Origin: Streptomyces sp. WMMB 322
GTDB taxonomy: Bacteria > Actinomycetota > Actinomycetes > Streptomycetales > Streptomycetaceae
Assembly (NCBI RefSeq): GCF_900090145.1
Contig: NZ_FMHI01000010.1
Span: forward strand, 1 to 64,000
Direction of reading: 5' to 3'
Length of the DNA: 64,000 nt
Within the stretch, counting starts at the first letter, position 1, and the number at the start of each line of letters is the position of its first letter. A program made the position numbers and the translations under genes. Below, in pieces: positions 15,695 through 23,902 of the stretch. The notes beneath the pieces are model-generated. The model did not search any database. It worked only from the letters and a program-made list of their open reading frames with translations, and had not been told where the DNA came from.

Positions 15695-17911
15695 ATGAGG
15701 AAGGCCCGGCCCGGGTCGCCCATGACGCAGACAACGACGAATCAGGCGGGATCCTCGAAGGCACCTCAGGCCACGGCCCGCTTCACCGTCCCGGCCAAGC
15801 ATCCGATGGTGACGGTGCTGGGTTCCGGCGACTCCCTGCTGCGCGTGATCGAGCAGGCGTTCCCCGCCGCCGACATCCATGTACGCGGCAACGAGATCAG
15901 CGCGTCCGGCGAGGCCGCGGAGGTCGATCTCATCCAGCGGCTCTTCGACGAGATGATGCTGGTCCTGCGCACCGGCCAGCCCATGACGGAGGACGCGGTC
16001 GAGCGCTCCATCTCGATGCTCCGCGACCAGCAGGACGGCTCGGGCGCCGCCAGCGAGACCCCGGCCGAGGTGCTCACGCAGAACATCCTCTCCAACCGCG
16101 GCCGCACGATCCGCCCGAAGACGCTCAACCAGAAGCGTTACGTGGACGCGATCGACAAGCACACCGTCGTCTTCGGCATCGGCCCCGCCGGCACCGGCAA
16201 GACCTACCTCGCGATGGCAAAGGCCGTGCAGGCCCTCCAGTCCAAGCAGGTCAACCGGATCATCCTGACCAGGCCGGCGGTCGAGGCGGGCGAGCGGCTC
16301 GGCTTCCTGCCCGGCACGCTCTACGAGAAGATCGACCCCTATCTGCGTCCCCTCTACGACGCCCTTCACGACATGCTCGACCCCGACTCCATCCCGCGCC
16401 TGATGGCTGCCGGGACGATCGAGGTGGCGCCGCTGGCCTATATGCGGGGGCGCGCGCAGCCTGCCTTCACCAAGGTCATGACGCCCGACGGCTGGCGGCC
16501 GATCGGCGAACTCCAGGTGGGAGACCTGGTCACCGGGTCGAACGGTGAGCCGACCCCCGTGCTCGGGGTGTATCCGCAGGGCGAGAAGGACATCTATCGC
16601 GTCACCGCCCAGGACGGCTCCTGGACGCTGTGCTGCGGCGAACACCTGTGGACGGTCCGTACTGCTTCGGACCGCCGGCGGAACACGCCGTGGCGCGTTC
16701 TGGAGACCAAGGACATGATCGGCAACCTCCGTGCCGCGCACGCCCGCCGGTACGAACTGCCGATGCTGACCGCCCCCGCATCCTTCCCCGAGCGGGACGT
16801 GCCGATGGATCCCTACGCCATGGGGCTGCTGCTCGGGCACGGGTGTCTGACCGGGTCCACCACCCCGTCGTTCTCCACGGCGGACCCGGAACTCGCCGAG
16901 GCCCTGGAGGCATCGCTGCCCGGTGTCGCGGTGCGTCACAAGAGCGGGTCCGACTACGTGCTGAACCGGGTCAAGAGCCCGGGGGACGTCGTCACGCTGG
17001 AGAACCCGGTCACGCGTGTGATGCGGGAACTGGATCTGCTGGGCAGCCGCTCGAACACGAAGCTCGTGCCGGACGATTACTTGTACAACACGGCGGAGGT
17101 CCGCCTGGCGCTGCTCCAGGGCCTGCTCGATTCCGACGGCGGCTCCGTTGTACAGACCGACCGGACGTGCCGGGTCCAGTACACGACGACGTCGATCCTG
17201 CTCCGCGACGATGTCGTGTCGCTGGTGCAGTCCCTCGGCGGTGTGGCTCACACCCGGCGCAGGGCGGCCGCAGGGCGCTCCCCTGGACGGGCAGGCGGCA
17301 GGGACGTGTCGTACCGGTACGACGCTCACGTCGTGGACATCCGGCTCCCCGAAGGTATCGAGCCGTTCCGCCTGGCACGGAAGCGGGACAAGTACCACGC
17401 AGCAGGCGGTGGAGGCCGCCCGATGCGTTTCATCGACAGCATCGAGCCGGCGGGCCGCGAGGAAGCGGTGTGCATCCAGGTCGCGGCGGAGGACTCGCTC
17501 TACGTCACCCAGGACTACCTGCTGACGCACAACACGCTCAATGACGCCTTCATCATCCTGGACGAGGCGCAGAACACGAACCCCGAGCAGATGAAGATGT
17601 TCCTCACCAGGCTCGGGTTCGACTCGAAGATCGTCATCACCGGTGACGTGACCCAGGTCGACCTTCCGGGCGGCACGAAGAGCGGTCTGCGGCAGGTCCG
17701 GGACATCCTCGACGGCGTGGACGACGTGCACTTCAGCATCCTCGACAGCTCCGACGTGGTGCGTCACAAGCTCGTCAGCCGCATCGTCGACGCCTACGAG
17801 CGCTACGACGTGCGAAGCGGTGCGGACTCGGAGGCTCACCCCCCTGCGGGTGCCCGGGGTGCAGGCGGCAAGGGCGGGGACCGTCATGGCCACAGCCACG
17901 GAAAGCGCTGA
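15695..17911 (+). CDS. phoH: PhoH-family ATPase interrupted by an intein
   Basis: A 738-residue precursor; removing residues 254-613 (intein) leaves a 378-residue PhoH protein. The extein has Walker A GPAGTGKT at residues 163-170 and Walker B IILDEAQN just after the intein, with the late SGLRQVRDIL and SSDVVRHKLV segments. PhoH proteins are predicted ATPases/RNA-acting helicase-like proteins, often next to ybeY as here (10 bp downstream) and linked to rRNA maturation. The ATG at 15695 has an AGGAG about 12 nt upstream; ATG 15722 is an alternative. The C-terminus is Gly/His-rich. Splicing is needed for activity because the intein splits the ATPase core. Confidence 0.95.
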   Translation: MRKARPGSPMTQTTTNQAGSSKAPQATARFTVPAKHPMVTVLGSGDSLLRVIEQAFPAADIHVRGNEISASGEAAEVDLIQRLFDEMMLVLRTGQPMTEDAVERSISMLRDQQDGSGAASETPAEVLTQNILSNRGRTIRPKTLNQKRYVDAIDKHTVVFGIGPAGTGKTYLAMAKAVQALQSKQVNRIILTRPAVEAGERLGFLPGTLYEKIDPYLRPLYDALHDMLDPDSIPRLMAAGTIEVAPLAYMRGRAQPAFTKVMTPDGWRPIGELQVGDLVTGSNGEPTPVLGVYPQGEKDIYRVTAQDGSWTLCCGEHLWTVRTASDRRRNTPWRVLETKDMIGNLRAAHARRYELPMLTAPASFPERDVPMDPYAMGLLLGHGCLTGSTTPSFSTADPELAEALEASLPGVAVRHKSGSDYVLNRVKSPGDVVTLENPVTRVMRELDLLGSRSNTKLVPDDYLYNTAEVRLALLQGLLDSDGGSVVQTDRTCRVQYTTTSILLRDDVVSLVQSLGGVAHTRRRAAAGRSPGRAGGRDVSYRYDAHVVDIRLPEGIEPFRLARKRDKYHAAGGGGRPMRFIDSIEPAGREEAVCIQVAAEDSLYVTQDYLLTHNTLNDAFIILDEAQNTNPEQMKMFLTRLGFDSKIVITGDVTQVDLPGGTKSGLRQVRDILDGVDDVHFSILDSSDVVRHKLVSRIVDAYERYDVRSGADSEAHPPAGARGAGGKGGDRHGHSHGKR
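16454..17533 (+). other. Class 3-type intein inside PhoH
   Basis: A 360-residue in-frame insertion between MRGR and TLNDAF, just before the Walker B strand. It starts with Ala (not Cys or Ser) and ends THN, followed by Thr as +1 residue. It has the three marks of class 3 inteins: Trp66 two residues after the block B His64 (GEHLW), Cys340 at the position where other inteins have Asp in block F (AVCIQV), and Thr358 before the terminal His359-Asn360. A two-motif LAGLIDADG endonuclease lies between: motif 1 is GLLLGHG, with His129 where Asp is expected; motif 2, GLLDSDG, keeps Asp228. Splicing looks intact; DNA cleavage is doubtful. Confidence 0.93.
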
Positions 17912-17920
17912 GTCCGCCCC

Positions 17921-18421
17921 ATGACGATCGACGTCAACAACGAATCCGGGCGGGCCGTCGACGAGCAGTCGCTGCTCGACATCGCCCGCTACGCCCTGAA
18001 CCGCATGCGGATCCATCCCCTCTCGGAGCTCTCGGTGATCGTCGTCGACGCCGGCGCCATGGAGCAGCTCCATCTGCAGTGGATGGACCTGCCGGGACCG
18101 ACCGACGTGATGTCGTTCCCGATGGACGAACTCCGTCCGCCCGTACGGGAAGAGGAGGAGCCGCCGCCGGGTCTTCTCGGTGACATCGTGCTGTGTCCCG
18201 AGGTCGCCGAGCGGCAGGGCGCCGACGCTCCCACGCGGCATTCCATGGATGAGGAGCTTCAGCTGCTGACCGTGCACGGTGTGCTGCATCTGCTGGGTTA
18301 CGACCACGAGGAGGCTGCCGAGAAGGCCGAGATGTTCGGTCTGCAGTCGGCGATCCTGGACGGGTGGCGCGGCGAGCGCGGCCTGACCGGGCCTTCTCCC
18401 GCCCCCACGACGACATCGTGA
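17921..18421 (+). CDS. ybeY: Endoribonuclease YbeY (rRNA maturation factor)
   Basis: A 166-residue UPF0054 metalloprotein. The zinc motif HGVLHLLGYDH is near residues 118-128, and VMSFPMDE is the conserved central segment. YbeY cleaves RNA and takes part in 16S rRNA 3'-end maturation and 70S quality control. It starts 9 nt after the phoH stop, and its own stop overlaps the next GTG, so phoH-ybeY-corC form one operon. The Pro/Thr/Ser-rich tail after GERGLTG is variable in the family. Confidence 0.95.
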   Translation: MTIDVNNESGRAVDEQSLLDIARYALNRMRIHPLSELSVIVVDAGAMEQLHLQWMDLPGPTDVMSFPMDELRPPVREEEEPPPGLLGDIVLCPEVAERQGADAPTRHSMDEELQLLTVHGVLHLLGYDHEEAAEKAEMFGLQSAILDGWRGERGLTGPSPAPTTTS

Positions 18422-19755
18422 CGGCCCAGCTGATCGCAGCGGCGGTCCTGTTGCTCGTCGTCGCCTGGCTGGCCGCCTGTGCGGAGGCAGGTCTCGCCCG
18501 TACGACCAGCTACCGCGCGGAGGAGGCGGTCCGTCAGGGCAGGCGCGGTGCCGAGCGGCTGGCGGTCGTGGCCGACGACCCGACGCGGTACCTCAATCTG
18601 GCGCTGCTGGTGCGGGTCGCGTGCGAGGTCTCGGCCGGCGTGGTGGTGACGTACACGTGCCTTCGGGTCTTCGAGGAGACGTGGCAGGCGCTGGCGGTGG
18701 CCATGGGTGTGATGGTGCTGGTCAGTTATGTCGCGATCGGGGTCTCGCCGCGCACCATCGGCCGTCAGCATCCGCTCAATACGGCCACGGCCGCCTCGTA
18801 CGTTCTGGTTCCGCTGGTGCGCATCCTGGGGCCGGTGCCGCAGCTGCTGATCCTCGTCGGCAACGCGCTCACGCCCGGAAAGGGGTTCCGCAAGGGCCCG
18901 TTCGCGTCCGAGGCGGAGCTGCGTGCGATGGTCGACCTGGCCGAGCAGGAGTCCCTGATCGAGGACGAGGAACGGAAGATGGTGCACTCCGTCTTCCAGC
19001 TCGGCGACACGATCGTGCGTGAAGTGATGGTTCCGCGCACGGACTTGATCACCATCGAGCGGTTCAAGACGATAAGGCAGGCGCTGACGCTTGCTCTGCG
19101 TTCCGGTTTCTCCCGCATCCCCGTGGTGGGGGAGAGCGAGGACGACATCGTGGGCGTGGTCTATCTGAAGGACCTCGCGCGGAGGGTGCACATCAGCCGC
19201 GAGGCCGAGACGGAGCTGGTCTCCACGGCGATGCGCCCGGCGGCGTTCGTGCCGGACACGAAGAACGCGGGCGATCTGCTGCGCGAGATGCAGCAGGACC
19301 GCACTCATGTGGCCGTCGTCATCGACGAGTACGGCGGCACGGCCGGCATCGTGACCATCGAGGACATCCTCGAGGAGATCGTCGGCGAGATCACCGACGA
19401 GTACGACCGTGAGCTGCCGCCGGTGGAGGAGCTGGGCGAGGGCCGCTACCGCGTCACCGCCCGCCTGGACATCGGGGACCTCGGCGAGCTTTACGACCTG
19501 GTCGGTCTCGACGACGAGGATGTGGAGACGGTCGGGGGTCTGCTCGCGAAGTCGCTCGGCCGTGTGCCCATCGCGGGCGCCACGGCGACGGTCGATGTCA
19601 CCGAGGACCGCTCGGACCCGGAGCTGACGGCGCTGCGTCTGACGGCGGAGGCCCCGGCGGGGCGGCGGAACAGGATCGTCACGGTGCTGGTCGAGCCGGT
19701 CCGCTCGGCGGAGGACGCCGAGGAGCCCTCGACGGACGAACCGGCCAAGGCCTGA
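18418..19755 (+). CDS. CNNM/CorC-type transporter with CBS domains
   Basis: About 445 residues. The N-terminal CNNM (DUF21) region has roughly four hydrophobic segments (LIAAAVLLLVVAWLAACAEAG; MGVMVLVSYVAIGV and others), followed by a CBS pair (VREVMVPRTDL ... FSRIPVVGE; DRTHVAVVIDEYGGTAGIVTIEDILEEIVGEI) and a C-terminal CorC/HlyC domain. Members are implicated in Mg2+/Co2+ efflux or homeostasis; the older name is hemolysin. The GTG at 18418 overlaps the ybeY stop by 4 nt, the usual coupling in this operon. Confidence 0.93.
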   Translation: MTAQLIAAAVLLLVVAWLAACAEAGLARTTSYRAEEAVRQGRRGAERLAVVADDPTRYLNLALLVRVACEVSAGVVVTYTCLRVFEETWQALAVAMGVMVLVSYVAIGVSPRTIGRQHPLNTATAASYVLVPLVRILGPVPQLLILVGNALTPGKGFRKGPFASEAELRAMVDLAEQESLIEDEERKMVHSVFQLGDTIVREVMVPRTDLITIERFKTIRQALTLALRSGFSRIPVVGESEDDIVGVVYLKDLARRVHISREAETELVSTAMRPAAFVPDTKNAGDLLREMQQDRTHVAVVIDEYGGTAGIVTIEDILEEIVGEITDEYDRELPPVEELGEGRYRVTARLDIGDLGELYDLVGLDDEDVETVGGLLAKSLGRVPIAGATATVDVTEDRSDPELTALRLTAEAPAGRRNRIVTVLVEPVRSAEDAEEPSTDEPAKA

Positions 19756-19857
19756 GGGCCGGCCCGGGTGCCGGTCTCCGCGGGCGCCCGGTCTCCCCGG
19801 CGCCCGGCCCGCCCGGCGCCGGTCCGCCCCGGCACGAGCCGCTGCTGCTCGGCCGTT

Positions 19858-19890
19858 CCTGAACGCCCTCCGCAGGGGCGGGGGTTCAGG
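19858..19890. terminator. Hairpin after the corC-like gene
   Basis: A 7-bp stem (cctgaac at 19858-19864, gttcagg at 19884-19890) with further C/G pairs inside, about 100 bp past the stop. It may end the phoH-ybeY-corC transcript. Confidence 0.5.
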
Positions 19891-19941
19891 GGGGCGGCAC
19901 CACCGGCAGCGCCTCGCCCGGCGCGACATATGCTCGGGCGT

Positions 19942-20301
19942 ATGAGCGACCAGAGTGACCAGGCAATGGACCCCGAGGACCGCAAGCTCCTCACCCTGGC
20001 GCGCAGCGCCCGCGCGCGCAACGGCGTTCCGGAGGGCGCGGCGGTACGTGACGAGACGGGCCGCACATACGTGGCCGGTTCTGTGGACCTGCCCTCTCTG
20101 CGGCTCAGCGCCCTCCAGACGGCAGTGGCGATGGCCGTCGCATCCGGCGCCGAGTCGCTGGAGGCCGCGGCGGTGGTCACGGAGTCGGAGCTGATTCCGG
20201 CCGCGGACCTGTCGGCCGTGCACGACCTTTCGGGCCGAGCGACCACGGTGCTGCTGGCGGGCCCCGACGGGCAGCTTCGCGCGACGGTCGCGGCGGGCTG
20301 A
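19942..20301 (+). CDS. Small cytidine deaminase-like protein
   Basis: A 119-residue protein in the position where Streptomyces genomes carry a cytidine deaminase-like gene between corC and era. LTLARSARARNGVPEGAAV and GRTYVAGSVDLPSLRLSALQTAVAMAVASG resemble the first half of CDD-fold enzymes. However, the zinc motifs (HAE and PCxxC) are absent: the expected HAE position reads LSALQ and no Cys occurs. It may be a non-catalytic member. An in-frame ATG at 19930 is an alternative start. Confidence 0.7.
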   Translation: MSDQSDQAMDPEDRKLLTLARSARARNGVPEGAAVRDETGRTYVAGSVDLPSLRLSALQTAVAMAVASGAESLEAAAVVTESELIPAADLSAVHDLSGRATTVLLAGPDGQLRATVAAG

Positions 20302-20390
20302 GACGCGGTGCGGGCCGCTCGCCGTCCCGGTGGGGCGGCGTCCCTCACCAGCGGTCAGGGGCACTCACCCGATCGGGGACAATGGTCGCC

Positions 20391-21341
20391 ATGAACGCAC
20401 CTTCCCCCTCGACCGGTTCCGCCGACGCACCGCACCGCTCCGGCTTCGCGTGCTTCGTGGGCCGTCCCAACGCGGGCAAGTCGACCCTGACAAATGCGCT
20501 GGTCGGCACGAAGGTTGCGATCACCTCCACGCGGCCGCAGACGACGAGGCACACCGTCCGCGGCATCGTGCACCGGCCGGAGGCCCAGCTCGTCCTCGTC
20601 GACACCCCCGGTCTGCACAAGCCGCGCACGCTGCTGGGGGAGCGGCTCAACGACGTGGTCCGCACGACGTGGGCGGAGGTCGACGTCATCGGTTTCTGCC
20701 TGCCCGCCGACCAGCGGGTCGGCCCCGGCGACCGCTTCATCGCGAGTGAACTGGCCGGGCTGAAGCGCACGCCGAAGGTGGCGGTGGTCACCAAGTCCGA
20801 CCTGGCCGACTCCAGGACGATGACCGAGCAGCTGATCGCCGTGGACCGGCTCGGCAAGGAGTGCGGGATCGAGTGGGCCGAGATCGTCCCGGTCTCCGCC
20901 GTCGAGGACAAGCAGGTCGCCCTCCTGGCCGACCTGCTGGTTCCGATGCTCCCCGAGGGTCCGCAGCTCTACCCGGACGGGGATCTGACGGACGAGCCGG
21001 AGCAGGTGATGGTCGCCGAGCTCATCCGGGAGGCGGCGCTCGAAGGCGTACGGGACGAACTGCCGCACTCCATCGCGGTCGTGGTGGAGGAGATGCTGCC
21101 CCGCGAGGACCGGCCGGCCGACCGTCCGCTGCTGGACATCCACGCGAACATCTACCTGGAGCGGCCCAGCCAGAAGGGCATCGTCATCGGCCCGAAGGGC
21201 AAGCGGCTCAAGGAGGTCGGCACCACCTCGCGGAAGCACATCGAGAACCTGCTGGGTACGCCCGTCTATCTGGATCTGCATGTGAAGATCGCGAAGGACT
21301 GGCAGCGGGACCCGAAGCAGCTGCGCCGGCTGGGCTTCTGA
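20391..21341 (+). CDS. era: GTPase Era (ribosome assembly)
   Basis: A 316-residue Era GTPase. G1 GRPNAGKS, G2 in STRPQTTRH, G3 DTPG and G4 TKSD are all present, followed by the C-terminal KH domain (LDIHANIYLERPSQKGIVIGPKG). Era binds the 3' end of 16S rRNA and helps 30S assembly. ATG at 20391 is preferred because a CGGGGA lies about 11 nt upstream; ATG 20382 would be too close to it. Its position after phoH-ybeY-corC is conserved across bacteria. Confidence 0.97.
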   Translation: MNAPSPSTGSADAPHRSGFACFVGRPNAGKSTLTNALVGTKVAITSTRPQTTRHTVRGIVHRPEAQLVLVDTPGLHKPRTLLGERLNDVVRTTWAEVDVIGFCLPADQRVGPGDRFIASELAGLKRTPKVAVVTKSDLADSRTMTEQLIAVDRLGKECGIEWAEIVPVSAVEDKQVALLADLLVPMLPEGPQLYPDGDLTDEPEQVMVAELIREAALEGVRDELPHSIAVVVEEMLPREDRPADRPLLDIHANIYLERPSQKGIVIGPKGKRLKEVGTTSRKHIENLLGTPVYLDLHVKIAKDWQRDPKQLRRLGF

Positions 21342-21697
21342 GTTCCGGACGGACGGCGGCCGGTCGCGCGGTCCTCGACGGCGGCGTCCGGGGCCGGGGT
21401 CTCCTTCCCGACCCCGACGCCGGGGGAACGGCAGGGCCGCGGGGACGGCGGCAGGCCAGGCCAGGCCAGGACGGGCCAGGCCAGGTCAGGCCGGAGAGGG
21501 CAGGACGGCCTCCCCGCACTGCCACCGCCCCAGCACCACCGCCGCTCCAGCGGAGGCGGCGCCCCGTACCACCGCCGCCCCAGTCGAGGCGGCGCCTCGC
21601 ACCCCCGCTCCGCGCGAGTCTCTGCCGGAGTCGGGGGGCGACCCCATGCACCGTCCCGCATGGTGATACGGGGCTCGGTGCTGTGCCCGCCCTCCGT
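21342..21697. repeat. Non-coding stretch with CCAGG pentamers and a 33-bp period repeat
   Basis: Between era and the leu leader. A run of CCAGG pentamers occupies 21452-21490. Two 29-bp imperfect copies lie at 21535-21563 and 21568-21596 (26 of 29 identical), each able to fold on itself. No gene is supported. Confidence 0.65.
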
Positions 21698-21703
21698 TAG
21701 ACT
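21698..21703 (+). promoter_or_regulatory. -10 element of the leuL-leuA transcript
   Basis: TAGACT at 21698-21703 would place the start at about 21710, so the leader-peptide mRNA would be leaderless or nearly so. No convincing -35 hexamer was found. Confidence 0.45.
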
Positions 21704-21711
21704 CGCCAATC

Positions 21712-21759
21712 ATGCGTTTCGGGCTGCTTCTTCTTAGCTGCCGCGGCGAGGGTCTGTAG
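21712..21759 (+). CDS. leuL: leuA leader peptide (attenuator)
   Basis: A 15-codon ORF, MRFGLLLLSCRGEGL, with four consecutive leucine codons (CTG CTT CTT CTT) and a final CTG before TAG. CTT is a rare codon in high-GC actinobacteria, which sharpens sensitivity to charged tRNA-Leu. It lies 102 bp upstream of leuA. This matches the ribosome-mediated attenuation leaders known for actinobacterial leuA: stalling on the Leu codons would favour an antiterminator. No ribosome site is evident, in line with a leaderless start. Confidence 0.85.
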   Translation: MRFGLLLLSCRGEGL

Positions 21760-21861
21760 ACATACGGCCGACCCCCTCCCCGCGGAGACCGGTGCTGCCA
21801 CCAGTCGGCCCTTGAAGCCCGATCCCGCGGAGCCTCCTCCGCGTTCAGGAGCCCACGCATC
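21760..21861 (+). promoter_or_regulatory. Attenuator region between leuL and leuA
   Basis: Two mutually close hairpins can form: ggccgac (21766-21772) with gtcggcc (21804-21810), and gcggag with ctccgc at about 21827-21842. The leader region inside leuL (ccgcggcg) offers an alternative partner for the ccgcgg segments. Which structure is the terminator cannot be settled by eye. Confidence 0.5.
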
Positions 21862-23643
21862 ATGACACCCTCTTCGTCTTCCTCGTCTTCCGCTTCCTCC
21901 GTCGTGCCCACGCCCATCACGGCCGCGACCGTACGGCAGAAGCCCTCCGGCATGCCGACGCACAAGTACCGCCCGTACGAGGCCGTCGACATCCCCGACC
22001 GCACCTGGCCGGACAACCGCATCACCAAGGCCCCCCGCTGGCTCTCCACCGACCTGCGTGACGGCAACCAGGCGCTGATCGACCCCATGTCCCCCGCCCG
22101 CAAGCGGCGGATGTTCGACCTGCTGGTGTCCATGGGCTACAAGGAGATCGAGGTCGGCTTCCCCGCGTCGGGCCAGACCGACTTCGACTTCGTGCGCTCC
22201 ATCATCGAGGAGGACGCGATCCCCGAGGACGTGACGATCTCCGTCCTCACCCAGGCCCGCCAGGAACTGATCGAGCGCACCGTGGAGTCGCTGAAGGGCG
22301 CCCGCAACGCGACCGTCCACCTCTACAACGCGACCGCGCCCGTCTTCCGCGAGGTCGTCTTCCGCGGCACACGCGAGCAGGTCCGGCAGATCGCCGTCGA
22401 CGGCACACGGCTGGTCATGGAGTACGCGGAGAAGCTGCTCGACGAGCGCACGGTCTTCGGCTACCAGTACAGCCCGGAGATCTTCACCGACACCGAGCTG
22501 GACTTCGCCCTCGAGGTCTGCGAGAGCGTCATGGACGTGTGGCAGCCCGCCGAGGGCCGCGAGATCATTCTCAACCTGCCTGCCACGGTGGAGCGTTCGA
22601 CGCCCTCCACGCACGCCGACCGCTTCGAGTGGATGTCCCGCAACCTCTCGCGGCGCGAGCACGTGTGCCTGTCCGTCCACCCGCACAACGACCGGGGCAC
22701 CGCCGTGGCCGCCGCCGAACTGGCGATCATGGCGGGCGCGGACCGCATCGAGGGCTGCCTGTTCGGGCAGGGCGAGCGCACCGGCAACGTCGACCTGGTC
22801 ACCCTGGGCATGAACCTCTTCAGCCAGGGCGTCGACCCGCAGATCGACTTCTCCGAGATCGACGAGGTCAAGCGCGCCGCCGAGTACTGCAACCAGATGG
22901 ACGTGCACTCCCGGCACCCCTATGTCGGCGACCTCGTCTACACCTCCTTCTCCGGCTCCCACCAGGACGCCATCAAGAAGGGCTTCGAGGCGATGGAGGT
23001 CCGCGCCGAGCGGGCGGGCAAGAGCGTCGACGAGCTGGAGTGGGCCGTCCCGTACCTGCCCATCGACCCCAAGGACGTGGGACGTTCGTACGAGGCCGTC
23101 ATCCGCGTCAACTCCCAGTCCGGCAAGGGCGGCATCGCCTACGTGCTGAAGGGCGAGCACAGCCTGGACCTGCCCCGCCGGATGCAGGTCGAGTTCTCGA
23201 AGATCATCCAGGAGCGCACCGACAGCGAGGGCGGCGAGGTCACGCCCGCCGACATCTGGGAGATCTTCCAGCACGAGTACCTGCCCACCCCCGAGGACGC
23301 GTGGGGCCGCATCGCGCTGCGCACCGGGCAGACCACCACCACGGTGGACGGGCAGGACGAGGTCACGGTCGATGCCACCGTCGACGGTGAGGACATCGTC
23401 CTCGCCGGCAGCGGCAACGGCCCGCTGGCCGCGTTCTTCGACGCCCTGCAGGCCGTCGACGTCGATGTGCGGCTCCTGGACTACGTCGAGCACACCATGA
23501 GCGAGGGCGCCGGCGCCCAGGCCGCCGCCTACATCGAGTGCGCGATCGACGGCAAGGTGCTGTGGGGCGTGGGGATCGACGCCAACATCGTCCGCGCGTC
23601 GATCAAGGCCGTGGTCTCCGCGGTCAACCGCGCCTCCCGCTGA
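21862..23643 (+). CDS. leuA: 2-isopropylmalate synthase
   Basis: A 593-residue long-form (LeuA type 2) enzyme that condenses 2-oxoisovalerate with acetyl-CoA, the first step of leucine synthesis. The catalytic barrel starts with STDLRDGNQALIDPM, has VHPHNDRGTAVAAAELA and GCLFGQGERTGNVDLV, and ends in a regulatory C-terminal domain (about residues 450-590, GNGPLAAFFDAL) that mediates leucine feedback. The N-terminus is Ser-rich. It is controlled by the leuL attenuator upstream and followed by a strong terminator at 23741-23772. Confidence 0.97.
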   Translation: MTPSSSSSSSASSVVPTPITAATVRQKPSGMPTHKYRPYEAVDIPDRTWPDNRITKAPRWLSTDLRDGNQALIDPMSPARKRRMFDLLVSMGYKEIEVGFPASGQTDFDFVRSIIEEDAIPEDVTISVLTQARQELIERTVESLKGARNATVHLYNATAPVFREVVFRGTREQVRQIAVDGTRLVMEYAEKLLDERTVFGYQYSPEIFTDTELDFALEVCESVMDVWQPAEGREIILNLPATVERSTPSTHADRFEWMSRNLSRREHVCLSVHPHNDRGTAVAAAELAIMAGADRIEGCLFGQGERTGNVDLVTLGMNLFSQGVDPQIDFSEIDEVKRAAEYCNQMDVHSRHPYVGDLVYTSFSGSHQDAIKKGFEAMEVRAERAGKSVDELEWAVPYLPIDPKDVGRSYEAVIRVNSQSGKGGIAYVLKGEHSLDLPRRMQVEFSKIIQERTDSEGGEVTPADIWEIFQHEYLPTPEDAWGRIALRTGQTTTTVDGQDEVTVDATVDGEDIVLAGSGNGPLAAFFDALQAVDVDVRLLDYVEHTMSEGAGAQAAAYIECAIDGKVLWGVGIDANIVRASIKAVVSAVNRASR

Positions 23644-23740
23644 TCGCGTTCGCGCCGGGCGGAGCCGTGCCGAAGCCGTGCCGGGCCGCCGGCCCGGCCG
23701 CGGGGCTCCGGCCCCCGGTCGGGCGTCATCGCAGCGTTCC

Positions 23741-23772
23741 GCGGGCCTCACCCCCTTGCGGGTGAGGCCCGC
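23741..23772 (+). terminator. Terminator after leuA
   Basis: A perfect 13-bp stem (gcgggcctcaccc, 23741-23753; complement 23760-23772) with a 6-nt loop, about 100 bp past the leuA stop. Confidence 0.85.
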
Positions 23773-23902
23773 GGTGCTCTCCCGGCGCGGCCGGGGCCGC
23801 GTCCGCCGGGAATCGTCCGGAACAGGGTGCTGACGGCACACTTCCGCTGTGGTTAGCATCACGTTCACCGGCAGCGTGGCCGAATCGTGACGGAGGTAAG
23901 GC

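Noticed and set aside
23741..23772. A regulatory inverted repeat for the TerB-like gene
   Set aside because: Its position right after leuA, perfect 13-bp stem and short loop fit a terminator better than an operator.
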